DNA from: CAYVBN01 sp964538565
GTDB taxonomy: Bacteria; Pseudomonadota; Alphaproteobacteria; Rhizobiales; Xanthobacteraceae
Length of the DNA: 43,091 nt
Assembly (NCBI GenBank): GCA_964538565.1
Contig: CAZIGW010000303.1
Span: 1-43,091 of the forward strand
Direction of reading: 5' to 3'
Within the stretch, counting starts at the first letter, position 1; each line of letters begins with the position of its first letter. The notes below the pieces were generated by a model. The model was not told the DNA's origin and searched no databases. It saw only the letters and a program-made list of their open reading frames with translations. Both the position numbers and the translations under genes were made by a program. Shown piece by piece: positions 16,437 to 24,960 of this stretch.

Positions 16437-17227
16437 AGCTGGCGCTCCGAGACCGCGCGGTAGCGGAACGCGTGGTTCTCGATCAGGGTGATGACTCGCT
16501 GCACGATCAGCACGAAGAAGACGAGCTGCAAGGTCCAGGCAAGCGCGCCCGCCATGTCGAAGATCTGCTGCTGCTGCAGGAGCTCGTAGCCGACCCCGCC
16601 GGTCGCGCCCACGAGCTCGGCGACGACGACGACACGCGAGGCGTTGCCGAGATTGACCTTCCAGGCGGTGAGAATGTCGGGAAGGATGGACGGCAGGATC
16701 ATCACCCGGAACATCCGGCGGCGCGACGGACGGAACGAGAGCACCATCTCGAACAGGTCTTTCGAGACGGCGCGCAGCGCCCCGAGCACCTGGAAGGCGA
16801 ACGCCGGCAGCGCCGTCACCACCATGATGAACAGGATGCGCAGCTCGATGCCGTGAAACCAGATGATGGCGAACACCACCCAGGAGAGCGCCGGGATGCC
16901 CTGGAAAAAATTCAGGATCGGCGACAGGAAGGCGTCGACGGCGCGCGAACGGACCATCAGCACGGCGAGCGCCGAGCCGATCAGGAACGCGCCGACCAGG
17001 CCGGCGAGAATTCGACCTACGGTGGCAAGCACTTCGGCGAACTGCTTCCAGGTGATCAGGATGTCGATCGTGCGCCACAGCACGTCGACCAGGGAGGGGA
17101 AAAGATAACGCGGAAAGCCGAACGAGGCGGCCTGCCAGACGACCGCCAGGAGGACGAACGGGGCCAGCGTCTCGAGCGCGCGCTTGAATTGCCGGCCCAT
17201 CGCCCGCGAGGTCTGCGGCTCGCTCAT
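16433..17227 (-). CDS. ABC transporter permease (SsuC/TauC-like)
   Basis: A 264-residue inner-membrane permease with about six helices and the BPD_transp_1 fold. The coupling region reads GALRAVSKDLFEMVLSF, followed by an Arg-rich MFRVMILPSILPDILTAWK that holds the EAA-loop positions contacting the ATPase. It lies between the second binding protein (21 bases) and the ATPase (ATGA overlap), so these genes form one transporter unit. Only one permease gene is present; the importer is probably a permease homodimer. Confidence 0.93.
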   Translation of the reverse strand: MSEPQTSRAMGRQFKRALETLAPFVLLAVVWQAASFGFPRYLFPSLVDVLWRTIDILITWKQFAEVLATVGRILAGLVGAFLIGSALAVLMVRSRAVDAFLSPILNFFQGIPALSWVVFAIIWFHGIELRILFIMVVTALPAFAFQVLGALRAVSKDLFEMVLSFRPSRRRMFRVMILPSILPDILTAWKVNLGNASRVVVVAELVGATGGVGYELLQQQQIFDMAGALAWTLQLVFFVLIVQRVITLIENHAFRYRAVSERQL

Positions 17228-17248
17228 GGTCCCGAATGACTCCTCGGC

Positions 17249-18220
17249 CTATTGGGCCTGATACACCGTGGCCGGGGCCGGGATCTCCGCGAGGAATCCG
17301 GTCGCCCGCCCGGCGGCGTAGACGGCGCCGATCTCCTTGCGCAGGTCCGACGCCCAGCGGACGTTGAGCCCGAGCCGATCGTTCGCCCTGATGAGCGCCG
17401 TGATCGCGGCCTGGTCCTCGGCCGTGCCCTTGGGCGAGATCAGCTTGGCCGCCTCGTCCGGATGCGCCACGATCCACTCGGCCGCAGCCTTGTAGGTGGC
17501 GTAGAGCTTCGGCACCAGGTCGCGGTGCTGCTCGATCCAGGAGATGTGCGCCGCGACACCCAGATACGGAATGTTGGTGCTGCCGGCGAACGTCTTCCAG
17601 CGCTTGGCGATTTCGAGATCGAGCGTGCGCAGCCCCGGCTTCTTCGACATCAGCACCGTGTAGGCCGGCTCCCAGAGCTGCACCGCGGAGGCGCGGTCGG
17701 CGATCGCGTAGCCGACGAGGCCGGGCGTCGCCGTGTTGAGGACGGAAACCTTCGACAGATCCATGCCTTGCTGGCGGGCGAACCAGTCGAACATCAGGAA
17801 GTTCGTGGTTCCGCGCGCGGCGGCGAGATCCTTGCCCTCGAGGTCCTTCACGGTCTTGATCTCGGGGCGGGAGGTGACGACCGCTCCCCAGAAGTCGAAC
17901 AGGTTGAACAGGTAGGCGACCTTGACGCCGCGCAGGTCGGCCTGGCCGACGGTGAGCAGCGCGGCGCTGCCGCCGACCTGAAATTCGCCCGAGTTGAACT
18001 GCGCCGTATAGGCATCGGGCGGGCGCTGCTGGAAATCGATCGACAGCCCGTTCTTCTCGTCAAGCTTGTTGCTGGTGATGACCGGCGGCAGGAACGCGCC
18101 GAGCGAGGGCGGGCCGAACACGACGATCGACACCTTGTCGAGCGCGGCGGCCGGGGCGGCGCCGAGCGTGCCGAGCAGTGCGGCAAGAACCGCGAGCCGG
18201 CAGAATTTCGAAGTGCTCAT
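17249..18220 (-). CDS. ABC transporter substrate-binding protein (NMT1/SsuA-like), second of two
   Basis: A 323-residue secreted binding protein with a Sec signal peptide (1-27, ending AAAALDK). The mature part starts VSIVVFGPPSLGAFLPPVI and contains TVKDLEGKDLAAARGTTNF, the ligand-site region of the family, and a late YATYKAAAEWIVAHPDEAAKL helix typical of NMT1/SsuA-like proteins. It is clearly different in sequence from the binding protein at 14634-15614, although both flank the same permease and ATPase. This suggests an importer with two specificities or a second protein acting as sensor or scavenger. It follows the UbiD-type gene by 50 bases. Confidence 0.87.
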   Translation of the reverse strand: MSTSKFCRLAVLAALLGTLGAAPAAALDKVSIVVFGPPSLGAFLPPVITSNKLDEKNGLSIDFQQRPPDAYTAQFNSGEFQVGGSAALLTVGQADLRGVKVAYLFNLFDFWGAVVTSRPEIKTVKDLEGKDLAAARGTTNFLMFDWFARQQGMDLSKVSVLNTATPGLVGYAIADRASAVQLWEPAYTVLMSKKPGLRTLDLEIAKRWKTFAGSTNIPYLGVAAHISWIEQHRDLVPKLYATYKAAAEWIVAHPDEAAKLISPKGTAEDQAAITALIRANDRLGLNVRWASDLRKEIGAVYAAGRATGFLAEIPAPATVYQAQ

Positions 18221-18270
18221 GTGGGTCTCCACGAAAGGTCGTTGCGCTGCGTGTATGGCTTCGCCCGCGG

Positions 18271-19947
18271 TCAGGTCGACGACCCGGGGCGGAACTTGGT
18301 CTCGGGCTTCACGCCCTTGCGCCGCTGGCCCTCGCTGATGCGGCCGTTCTCCAGATAGAGGCCTCGGGCGGCGCGCTCGGCCGCCGCGTCCCATTCGGGC
18401 AGCCAGTCGCCGAGCGAATAGCCGAACCACGGCGCCTGCGGACGAAGGCGCGGCAGGCCCAATTCCTCCCAGATGCGCCTGGCGCGCTCCATGTAGTCCT
18501 TCTTGGGCAGCGCCAGCGGCGGCATGTCGGACTTCATCGTCGCGTCCATGAGGAGCGTCGAATCCTCGTCCACCGCGCTTTCGCGCTTGGGCCCGTGGCC
18601 CATGCCGCGATGCGCGATCGTCAGCACGTCCTCGACCGGGTTCATCCGGTAGGCCATCGCCCAGTAGAGCGCATCCGCGTTGTCGGGATCGATGTCCTCG
18701 TTGACCGCGATGCAGATCTTGCTGCAGTCGCCCTTGAAGAACGCGGCGCCGTTGAGGGCGCGCCAGACCTCGGTACGCGGCGTCGCGCGGTCGACCACCA
18801 CCACGGTGAGACGCAGAAGCCCGGTGAGCGGCTCGTGCAGGGCGACGCGCTTCACGCCCTTGATGCCGAGCGTGTCGCGCAGGTGCGCGAGGAACAGCGG
18901 CTCGTAGGCGACGCGCTTGATGACGCTCGACTCGCTCGGCGCCACCTGGCTGATGTAGGAGGGGATGACGGGCTTGCGGCGGTGGGTGATCGCCGTCACC
19001 CGCATCGGCATGTTGAATTCCTCGAGCGCGACATGGCCGTGCGACTCGCCGAACGGCGCCTCCGGCTCGACGTATTCGGTGTCGATCTCGCCCTCGATCA
19101 CGACCTCGGATTCCGCCGGCACCAGAAGATCGACGGTGCGGCCGCGCACGACATTGATGGGCGCGCCGGCGAGCCCGCCCGCGACGGTGAATTCGTCGAG
19201 GTTGAGCGGCAGCTTCTGCGGGCCCATGAAGGCGACGTAGGGCGGACAGCCGAGCACGATCGCGCACGGCATCGTCTTGTCGCCGCGCCTCTGGTGCGCG
19301 AGATAGTGCTGATAGCCGCCGGCGCCGCCGACGCGCGTCGCCATGCGCACGACCAGTCGGTCGGGCGCCTTCAGGGCCGCCCGGTAGGTGCCCATGTTCT
19401 GCACGCCGGTCTCGGGGTCGCGCGTGATCACGTTGGTCGCCGTCAGGGTCGGCGCGCGGTCGAAGCCCGGCGTCGAGACCGGGATCGGCAGGCGGTCGAG
19501 CCCGCGCCCTTCGCCGCGCAGGGCCTCGCCCGTGTGCACGACCTCCTGGCAGGGAGCCGTCGCGACGACGCGCGGCGGAATCGGATTGGCCAGCGCGTGG
19601 TCCCATTTGGCCTGGATCTCGGAGACCGGCGCGCCCATGCCGATGCTGTAGATCCGCCGGTTGGCCGCGATCGCGCCGACCACAACCGGGATGTCGTACT
19701 TGCGGCCGCGCCCGTCCACGATGTTGGTGAACAGAAAAGCCTTGCGATCGGCCTCGTCGAGCCCACCGACGAACTGCCAGCGGACCAGCGGATGCATTTC
19801 CGAATCCTTGTCGATCTGCCGGTCGACGGTCAGCAGCAGGCCTTCATCCTTGAGCGCCTGGAGGTGCTCGTGGAGATCGCGATACGGACGTTCCGTCTCC
19901 CGCTCGGCTTCGATCTGCCCGGTCGTCTGTTCGCTGCCTGTCGTCAT
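18271..19947 (-). CDS. UbiD-family decarboxylase (prenylated-FMN dependent)
   Basis: A 558-residue cytoplasmic enzyme of the UbiD family, which reversibly decarboxylates aromatic or unsaturated acids using prenylated FMN. The prFMN/metal region NMGTYRAAL supplies the conserved Asn and Arg (near 190). VPAESEVVIEGEID and EAPFGESHGHV supply the catalytic Glu residues, and KLPLNLDEFTVAGGLAGAPI is a conserved family block. Length is slightly above the usual 490-510 because of an N-terminal extension. The ATG at 19947 has GAGGGAG upstream; the earlier in-frame start is less well supported. The UbiX partner that makes the cofactor is not in the window. Beside hydroxylase and dioxygenase genes it likely decarboxylates a hydroxylated aromatic acid. 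Confidence 0.9.
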   Translation of the reverse strand: MTTGSEQTTGQIEAERETERPYRDLHEHLQALKDEGLLLTVDRQIDKDSEMHPLVRWQFVGGLDEADRKAFLFTNIVDGRGRKYDIPVVVGAIAANRRIYSIGMGAPVSEIQAKWDHALANPIPPRVVATAPCQEVVHTGEALRGEGRGLDRLPIPVSTPGFDRAPTLTATNVITRDPETGVQNMGTYRAALKAPDRLVVRMATRVGGAGGYQHYLAHQRRGDKTMPCAIVLGCPPYVAFMGPQKLPLNLDEFTVAGGLAGAPINVVRGRTVDLLVPAESEVVIEGEIDTEYVEPEAPFGESHGHVALEEFNMPMRVTAITHRRKPVIPSYISQVAPSESSVIKRVAYEPLFLAHLRDTLGIKGVKRVALHEPLTGLLRLTVVVVDRATPRTEVWRALNGAAFFKGDCSKICIAVNEDIDPDNADALYWAMAYRMNPVEDVLTIAHRGMGHGPKRESAVDEDSTLLMDATMKSDMPPLALPKKDYMERARRIWEELGLPRLRPQAPWFGYSLGDWLPEWDAAAERAARGLYLENGRISEGQRRKGVKPETKFRPGSST

Positions 19948-19999
19948 CCGCCACTCCCTCGGCCCGATCGTGCGATCGCCGGACATGCGATCACCGGCT

Positions 20000-20977
20000 T
20001 CACTTCAGGAACAATTTCTGCGCCAGTCCGCCGTTGATCGAGGCCGCTTCCGCGGGCGAGCAGCCGGCTGCCGCGACCACCTTCTGCGGCGCCAGATCGC
20101 CGATCGGGAACGGCATGTCCGAGCCCATCATGATGCGATCGGCGCCGACCCGGTCGATCAGAAAGCGCAGCACGTTCGGGTCGTGCACAACCGTATCATA
20201 GTATAGGCCGGCCAGGCTCTGGTCCGGGTCCGCCAACTTGTCGCGGTCGATCTCGTAATTGCGGCGCAACCGGCCGATCACGTAGGGCAGGGCGGCGCCG
20301 CCGATGCCGATCACGATCCTGGCGTTGCGGTATCGCAGCACGTGGCCCGAATAGATGATGCGGCTCACCGCGATGAGCGTGTCGGTGATGCGGCCGACCG
20401 CGTTGGCCATGCCGTAGTCATGCACCCGGTTGTCGCCGCTCTCGAACACAGGGTGGACGAACAGCACCGAGCCGAGCTCGTCGGCCGTGCGCCAGAACGG
20501 GTCAAGCGCCGGGTCGTCGAGCACGCCGCCGACGCCCTTGGGCTGCGTGCCGATCATGGCGCCCGGAAAGCCGAGCGCGTGCGCCTCGCGCAGCACCTCG
20601 GCCGCAAGCGCGCCGTCCTGCAGCGGCACGGTGGCGAGCGGAACGATGCGCGGCTCGGTGGCGGCGATCTGCGCCATGTGAGTGTTGGCAAGCCGCGACC
20701 AGCGGGCGCCCTCGGCGGGCGGCAGGTCGTTGCCGAACATGTCGAGCCAGCCGCCGACCACCTGGCGGTCGATGCCCTGCGAATCCATCCATTTCAGCCG
20801 GCCGGCGAGATCGGACAGCGGCTTGGAGACCGGACGCGTCGGTTTCGAGCCGGCGAAGGCGAAGCCGATGCTGCCGCCCTCCTCGATGAGGCGCAGCGAG
20901 GGAAAGTCGGCGGCCTGCGCCCGGATGGCGTCGAGCAGGCCCGGCGGAACAAAATGCGCGTGGCAGTCGATGATCAT
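20000..20977 (-). CDS. ACMSD-like amidohydrolase (amidohydrolase 2 family) with altered active site
   Basis: A 325-residue metal-dependent amidohydrolase-fold protein. The start MIIDCHAHF gives the metal pair H6/H8; H175 lies in VLFVHPVFE and D287 in GSDMPFP, all as in aminocarboxymuconate-semialdehyde decarboxylase. Where the family normally has His-x-Gly-Gly (catalytic His228 in the Pseudomonas enzyme) this protein reads VIGIGGAALPY, so Ile225 replaces the His. The fold and metal site look intact, but classical decarboxylation chemistry is doubtful. It starts 6 bases after the molybdenum subunit gene and precedes ubiD by 52 bases, so it belongs to the same operon. It may act on a ring-cleavage or heterocycle product. 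Confidence 0.87.
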   Translation of the reverse strand: MIIDCHAHFVPPGLLDAIRAQAADFPSLRLIEEGGSIGFAFAGSKPTRPVSKPLSDLAGRLKWMDSQGIDRQVVGGWLDMFGNDLPPAEGARWSRLANTHMAQIAATEPRIVPLATVPLQDGALAAEVLREAHALGFPGAMIGTQPKGVGGVLDDPALDPFWRTADELGSVLFVHPVFESGDNRVHDYGMANAVGRITDTLIAVSRIIYSGHVLRYRNARIVIGIGGAALPYVIGRLRRNYEIDRDKLADPDQSLAGLYYDTVVHDPNVLRFLIDRVGADRIMMGSDMPFPIGDLAPQKVVAAAGCSPAEAASINGGLAQKLFLK

Positions 20978-20983
20978 CTCAAC

Positions 20984-23377
20984 TCACTTCTTGCTCTGTG
21001 CGGCTGCGATCGCGTCGCTGATCGCGGAGATGCGAATCGGAAGCTTGGTGAAGGAAATGCCGAGCGGCCGCACCGCGTCGTTGATCGCGCTCGAAATGGC
21101 GGCCGGCGCTCCGAGATAGCCGGATTCGCCCGAGCCCTTCTGGCCGAGCACCGTGAACGGGGAGGGCGTGCAATGATGCACGATCTCGACGTGCGGGACT
21201 TCGTGCGAGGAGGGCAGAACGTAGTCCATGAACGTCTGGCTGATCATCTGGCCCTGCTCGTCGTAGGCGAACTCCTCGAGCAGCGCCGCGCCGATGCCAT
21301 GCGCGATGCCGCCGAGCGTCATGCCCTTGACGATGTGCGGGTTGATGACGGTGCCGCAGTCGTGCCCGATCACGTAGCGCCGCAGCTCGGGCTTGCCGAG
21401 TTGCGGATGGATGGCCACGAGCACGACGTGGAACTCGAACGAGTGGCACGGATACATCTGCACGCGGCCGTCGGGCGTCGGCAGCGTGCCGCCGGTCGGC
21501 ACCTGGTAAACGTGCGTGGCCTCGAGGCCGGGCTCGAACCCCGGCGGAAGCAAATGATAGTTGCGGTGTCCGATGTTGACGAGGTCCATCCATTCGAGGC
21601 GTCGGCCGGAGCCGCGATCCGAGATGGCGCCGCCCGCATAGTCGAGCTGGTCCTCGTTCACGCCGAGACGGTGCGCGGCGATCTGCAGGAGCTTGCGTTT
21701 GAGTTTGTGGGCGGCATGGAACGCGGCGCCGCCCAGCATGATGGCCATGCGGCTTCCGACCGGCGAATTGCTCGGCAGGCTCGCAAGCGAATCCGGCCGC
21801 ACGACGCGGATGAGATCCGGATCGATGTCGAGCACCTCGCCGACCACGGTGGCGGCGAGGGTCTCGTGGCCCTGGCCGGAGGACGTCGTATGCACCGTCA
21901 CCGTGATGTTGCCGAGCCCATCGACGTTGATGCGGCAGGATTCCATCCAGGTCGTCGTGTTGTTCTTCTCGTTGAGCAGCGGCTCGAAGGCCGAGTTTCC
22001 GCCGCTCGGCTCGAGGCAGGCGGCGATGCCGATGCCGGCCAGCATTCCGCTCTGGCGCAGGCGGTCGCGCTCGCGCACCAGCGCCGGCCAGTCGACATGC
22101 GCCAGCACCTTGTCGACGACGGTGTGATAGTCGCCGCTGTCGTAGCGCGTGCCGCTCGGGATCAGATAGGGAAATTCCTCGCGGCGGATGAAATTGCGCC
22201 GCCGCACCTCGATGCGGTCGAGGCCGAGGTCGTTCGCCACCCGGTCGATCGCGGTCTCGATCGCGTAGTTGGTCGGCGATTGCCCGAAGCCGCGCACCGC
22301 CTCCTGCACGGCCTTGTTGGTCGTCACCGAGATCGCCTGGTATCGGACGCTCTGGATCCGGTAGGGTCCGACGATGGCGCCGACCGGCTTGCCGAGCTGG
22401 AACGGCGCGCGGCCCGCATAGGCTCCGACCGTATCGAGCGCCCGCATCTTCATCGACTTGATGACGCCGTCGGTGTCGTAGGCGACCGACACGTCGAAGA
22501 TGCGCTCCGGCCCGTGCGCGTCGCCCGCGCGCATGTTCTCGAGGCGGTCCTCGATCAGGCGCACCGGGCGGCCAATCCGGCGGGCGAGATACCCGACGAG
22601 AACGCTGTGCTTGATACCGCGTTTGGTGCCGTAGCTGCCGCCGACGTCGACGTCGTAATGCACCCGGACCGCGTTGGCGGGCAGGCGCAGCGCGCGGGCG
22701 ATCTGGTCGGCGTACTTAGGCATCTGGATCGAGGCCCAGACGTCGAGAATGCCGGTCCAGGGATTCCATTCGGCGAGCACCCCGAACGTCTCGACCGGCA
22801 CGGTGGAGTTGCGGCCCCAGGTGACGCGGAAACTGAGCTGGCGCGGGCTCTGTGCGAAGTGCTCGTCGACCTCGCCCCACACGAACGTCCTGTCGAGCAG
22901 CACGTTCGAGCCGTGATCGGGATGCACCGGCGGGCTGTCGGGTCTGAAAGCGGCCTCGGCATCGAGCACGAACGGCAGCGGATCGTAGTCGACCGCGACG
23001 AGCTCGGCGGCGTCCTCGGCGAGCGCCCGGCTGTCGGCGGCGACCGCCGCCACCCATTCGCCGGTGTAGCGCGCCTGGCCCACGGCGAGCGGATAGCGGC
23101 GGACCTGCGGGGTATCGAGCCCGTTCATCAGCGGTTCGACGGCGGCCGAAAGTTCTTCTCCGGTGAGCACGCAGTGCACGCCCGGCAGCGCCAACGCGGC
23201 CGCGGCGTCGATCGAGACGATGCGTGCCGCCGGATGCGGCGAGGAAACGAGCGCCACATGCAGCATCCCCTCGCGCTTGATGTCGGCGACGAAATTGCCG
23301 CGGCCGACCACGAAGCGGCGGTCTTCGCGCACGCGGCGGCCGGTCGAGGCGAACTTGAGTTTCGAAGGCGCGCTCAC
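20984..23377 (-). CDS. Molybdenum hydroxylase large subunit (CoxL/XDH-like)
   Basis: A 797-residue molybdopterin-cytosine-dinucleotide-binding subunit of the xanthine dehydrogenase family. Visible blocks include the early FVVGRGNFVADI, the substrate-channel region VGGSYGTKRGIKHSVLVGYLA, the VRGFGQSPTNYA loop, the cofactor-binding SSGQGHETLAATVVGE, and near the C-terminus GSGESGYLGAPAA with the catalytic Glu. It lacks the CODH active-site Cys motif, so it is a hydroxylase, not a CO dehydrogenase. The start is a GTG at 23377 that overlaps the stop of the 2Fe-2S gene (GTGA). It would insert a hydroxyl from water into a heteroaromatic or similar ring. Subunit order is FAD, FeS, Mo. Confidence 0.92.
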   Translation of the reverse strand: MSAPSKLKFASTGRRVREDRRFVVGRGNFVADIKREGMLHVALVSSPHPAARIVSIDAAAALALPGVHCVLTGEELSAAVEPLMNGLDTPQVRRYPLAVGQARYTGEWVAAVAADSRALAEDAAELVAVDYDPLPFVLDAEAAFRPDSPPVHPDHGSNVLLDRTFVWGEVDEHFAQSPRQLSFRVTWGRNSTVPVETFGVLAEWNPWTGILDVWASIQMPKYADQIARALRLPANAVRVHYDVDVGGSYGTKRGIKHSVLVGYLARRIGRPVRLIEDRLENMRAGDAHGPERIFDVSVAYDTDGVIKSMKMRALDTVGAYAGRAPFQLGKPVGAIVGPYRIQSVRYQAISVTTNKAVQEAVRGFGQSPTNYAIETAIDRVANDLGLDRIEVRRRNFIRREEFPYLIPSGTRYDSGDYHTVVDKVLAHVDWPALVRERDRLRQSGMLAGIGIAACLEPSGGNSAFEPLLNEKNNTTTWMESCRINVDGLGNITVTVHTTSSGQGHETLAATVVGEVLDIDPDLIRVVRPDSLASLPSNSPVGSRMAIMLGGAAFHAAHKLKRKLLQIAAHRLGVNEDQLDYAGGAISDRGSGRRLEWMDLVNIGHRNYHLLPPGFEPGLEATHVYQVPTGGTLPTPDGRVQMYPCHSFEFHVVLVAIHPQLGKPELRRYVIGHDCGTVINPHIVKGMTLGGIAHGIGAALLEEFAYDEQGQMISQTFMDYVLPSSHEVPHVEIVHHCTPSPFTVLGQKGSGESGYLGAPAAISSAINDAVRPLGISFTKLPIRISAISDAIAAAQSKK

Positions 23378-23871
23378 AGGGTCTGCTCCTGCGCGGGGAC
23401 GTTGGAGCCGGCAAGCCGGCGTGCGGCCAGCTCGATCGCCTCGATGATCTGCCCGTAGCCGGTGCAGCGGCAGATGTTGCCGGAAATCGCCTCGACGATG
23501 TCTGCGCGCGACGGCGTCGGATTGCGCTTGAGCAGCGCGTGCGCGACCAGGATCATGGCGGGCGTGCAATAGCCGCACTGCATGCCGTGCGTCTCACAGA
23601 AGGCGTCCTGCAGGACGCTGAGTTCGCCCGGCGCCGGGGCCACCGCCTCGATCGTGGTGATCTCGTAGCCGTCGGCCTGCACCGCGAACATCAGGCAGGA
23701 GCGCACCGGCTCGCCATCGAGCAGCACCGTGCAGGCGCCGCAAATGCCGTGCTCGCAGCCGGCGTGCGCGCCGGTCAGTCGGAGTTCCTCGCGCAGGCAG
23801 TCGAGCAGGCTCGTGCGCGGCTCCACCTCGACGGTGCGGAGCGAGCCGTTGACGTGAAGCACGACCTTCAT
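23374..23871 (-). CDS. Molybdenum hydroxylase 2Fe-2S subunit (CoxS-like)
   Basis: A 165-residue iron-sulfur subunit. The N-terminal plant-type 2Fe-2S cluster uses CEHGICGACTVLLDG plus a downstream Cys (about 39-60). The C-terminal four-helix cluster uses MQCGYCTPAMI and NICRCTGY (about 97-140). All eight Cys are present. It passes electrons from the Mo centre to the FAD subunit. It overlaps the FAD gene by ATGA and the Mo gene by GTGA, so the three subunits are tightly coupled. Confidence 0.95.
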   Translation of the reverse strand: MKVVLHVNGSLRTVEVEPRTSLLDCLREELRLTGAHAGCEHGICGACTVLLDGEPVRSCLMFAVQADGYEITTIEAVAPAPGELSVLQDAFCETHGMQCGYCTPAMILVAHALLKRNPTPSRADIVEAISGNICRCTGYGQIIEAIELAARRLAGSNVPAQEQTL

Positions 23872-24752
23872 GGACGTGCTCCCGTGCGGCCCGCGTCATG
23901 GCGGGCCTCGGCGAGGGCGCGCACCGCCAGGGTCTCGGCGGCGCGCCGCCGATATTCGGGGGAGGCGTGCGGATCGGTCATGATTTCAAGCTCGGCGATC
24001 GCCATGCGGACGGCGGCGGCGATCGCGTCGTCCGAGAGCGTGCTTCCGACGAGGCTCTGTGCGGCGCCGTCGAGCCGCACCGGGTGGGGCGTCGCCCCGC
24101 CGACGCCGATCGCGCAGGCGACGCAGCGGCCGTCGGCATCGAGCGCGACCTGCGCGGCCGCGGCGGCGAGCGCGAAGTCGCTCGCCCGCGAGCTGATCTC
24201 GTGAAAGCCGACGCCGAGGCGCGGCTCGCTCCAGACCGGGAATCGCACGGCGGTGATGCAGCTTCCGGAAGACATCGAGGTCATCATCGGTCCGACGAAA
24301 AACTCATGTGCCGCGATGGTGCGGGCGCCGTCCGGCGCGAGCACCGTCATTTCGGCGCCCAGCGTGACCGCGACCAGCGGGATTTCCGCCGCCGGGTCGG
24401 CGTTGGCGATGGAGCCACCGACGGTGCCGCGGTTGCGGGTTGCGGCGTGGCCGACCCACGGGAGGGCCCTGGCGAGCAGTGGAATCTTCGCCGCCACGAC
24501 CGGGCTGCGCTCGACCTCCGCCTGCCGGGTGGCCGCCCCGATGACGATCGCGCCATCCTCCGCCCTGATCCCGACAAGCTCGGGAATGCGCGCGATGTCG
24601 ATGAGAAGCCGCGGCCGGGCGAGCCGCATGGCCATCATGGGCACCAGCGTCTGGCCGCCGGCGATGAGGACCGCCTCTTCGTTGCCGGCGAGAAGCGCGC
24701 AGGCCTCCTGCGCCGAGGCGGGCCGAATGTACTCGAAAGGAGCCGGTTTCAT
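23868..24752 (-). CDS. Molybdenum hydroxylase FAD subunit (CoxM-like)
   Basis: A 294-residue flavoprotein subunit with the FAD-binding motifs AGGQTLVPMM (about 32-41) and TVGGSIANADPAAE (about 109-122) and the C-terminal CO-dehydrogenase flavoprotein domain. It transfers electrons from the FeS subunit to an unknown acceptor. It is the first gene of the leftward catabolic run; the 208-base region to the divergent dioxygenase gene probably holds both promoters. An ATG at 24752 is used, with GGAG-like AAAGGAG not close, so an alternative start further upstream cannot be excluded. Confidence 0.92.
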   Translation of the reverse strand: MKPAPFEYIRPASAQEACALLAGNEEAVLIAGGQTLVPMMAMRLARPRLLIDIARIPELVGIRAEDGAIVIGAATRQAEVERSPVVAAKIPLLARALPWVGHAATRNRGTVGGSIANADPAAEIPLVAVTLGAEMTVLAPDGARTIAAHEFFVGPMMTSMSSGSCITAVRFPVWSEPRLGVGFHEISSRASDFALAAAAAQVALDADGRCVACAIGVGGATPHPVRLDGAAQSLVGSTLSDDAIAAAVRMAIAELEIMTDPHASPEYRRRAAETLAVRALAEARHDAGRTGARP

Positions 24753-24960
24753 GATGTCGAAAACTGTCAAGCCACGTGCGGCACCATCCGCCGCCGCCGG
24801 GTCGAAACACAGATAAGCCCGGAAATCAAGCAGATAGGGACTAATACCAAGACACTCCTCGAATCCGCAGGGCACGCCTAGACTTGGCGCATGGACCGGC
24901 GCCGCAGGACACGAGATCGTGGCGCCGTGCGCGCACAAGGAAAGGGTTGGGAGGTTGGAC

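Noticed and set aside
20342..23458. A 1038-residue plus-strand open frame
   Set aside because: It is antisense to the amidohydrolase and Mo-subunit genes, is rich in Arg, Asp and His as expected for a GC-rich shadow, and has no recognisable domain.
20984..24752. Reading the FAD/FeS/Mo genes as aerobic CO dehydrogenase (coxMSL)
   Set aside because: Subunit order matches, but the large subunit lacks the CODH active-site Cys motif and neighbours are aromatic-catabolism genes.
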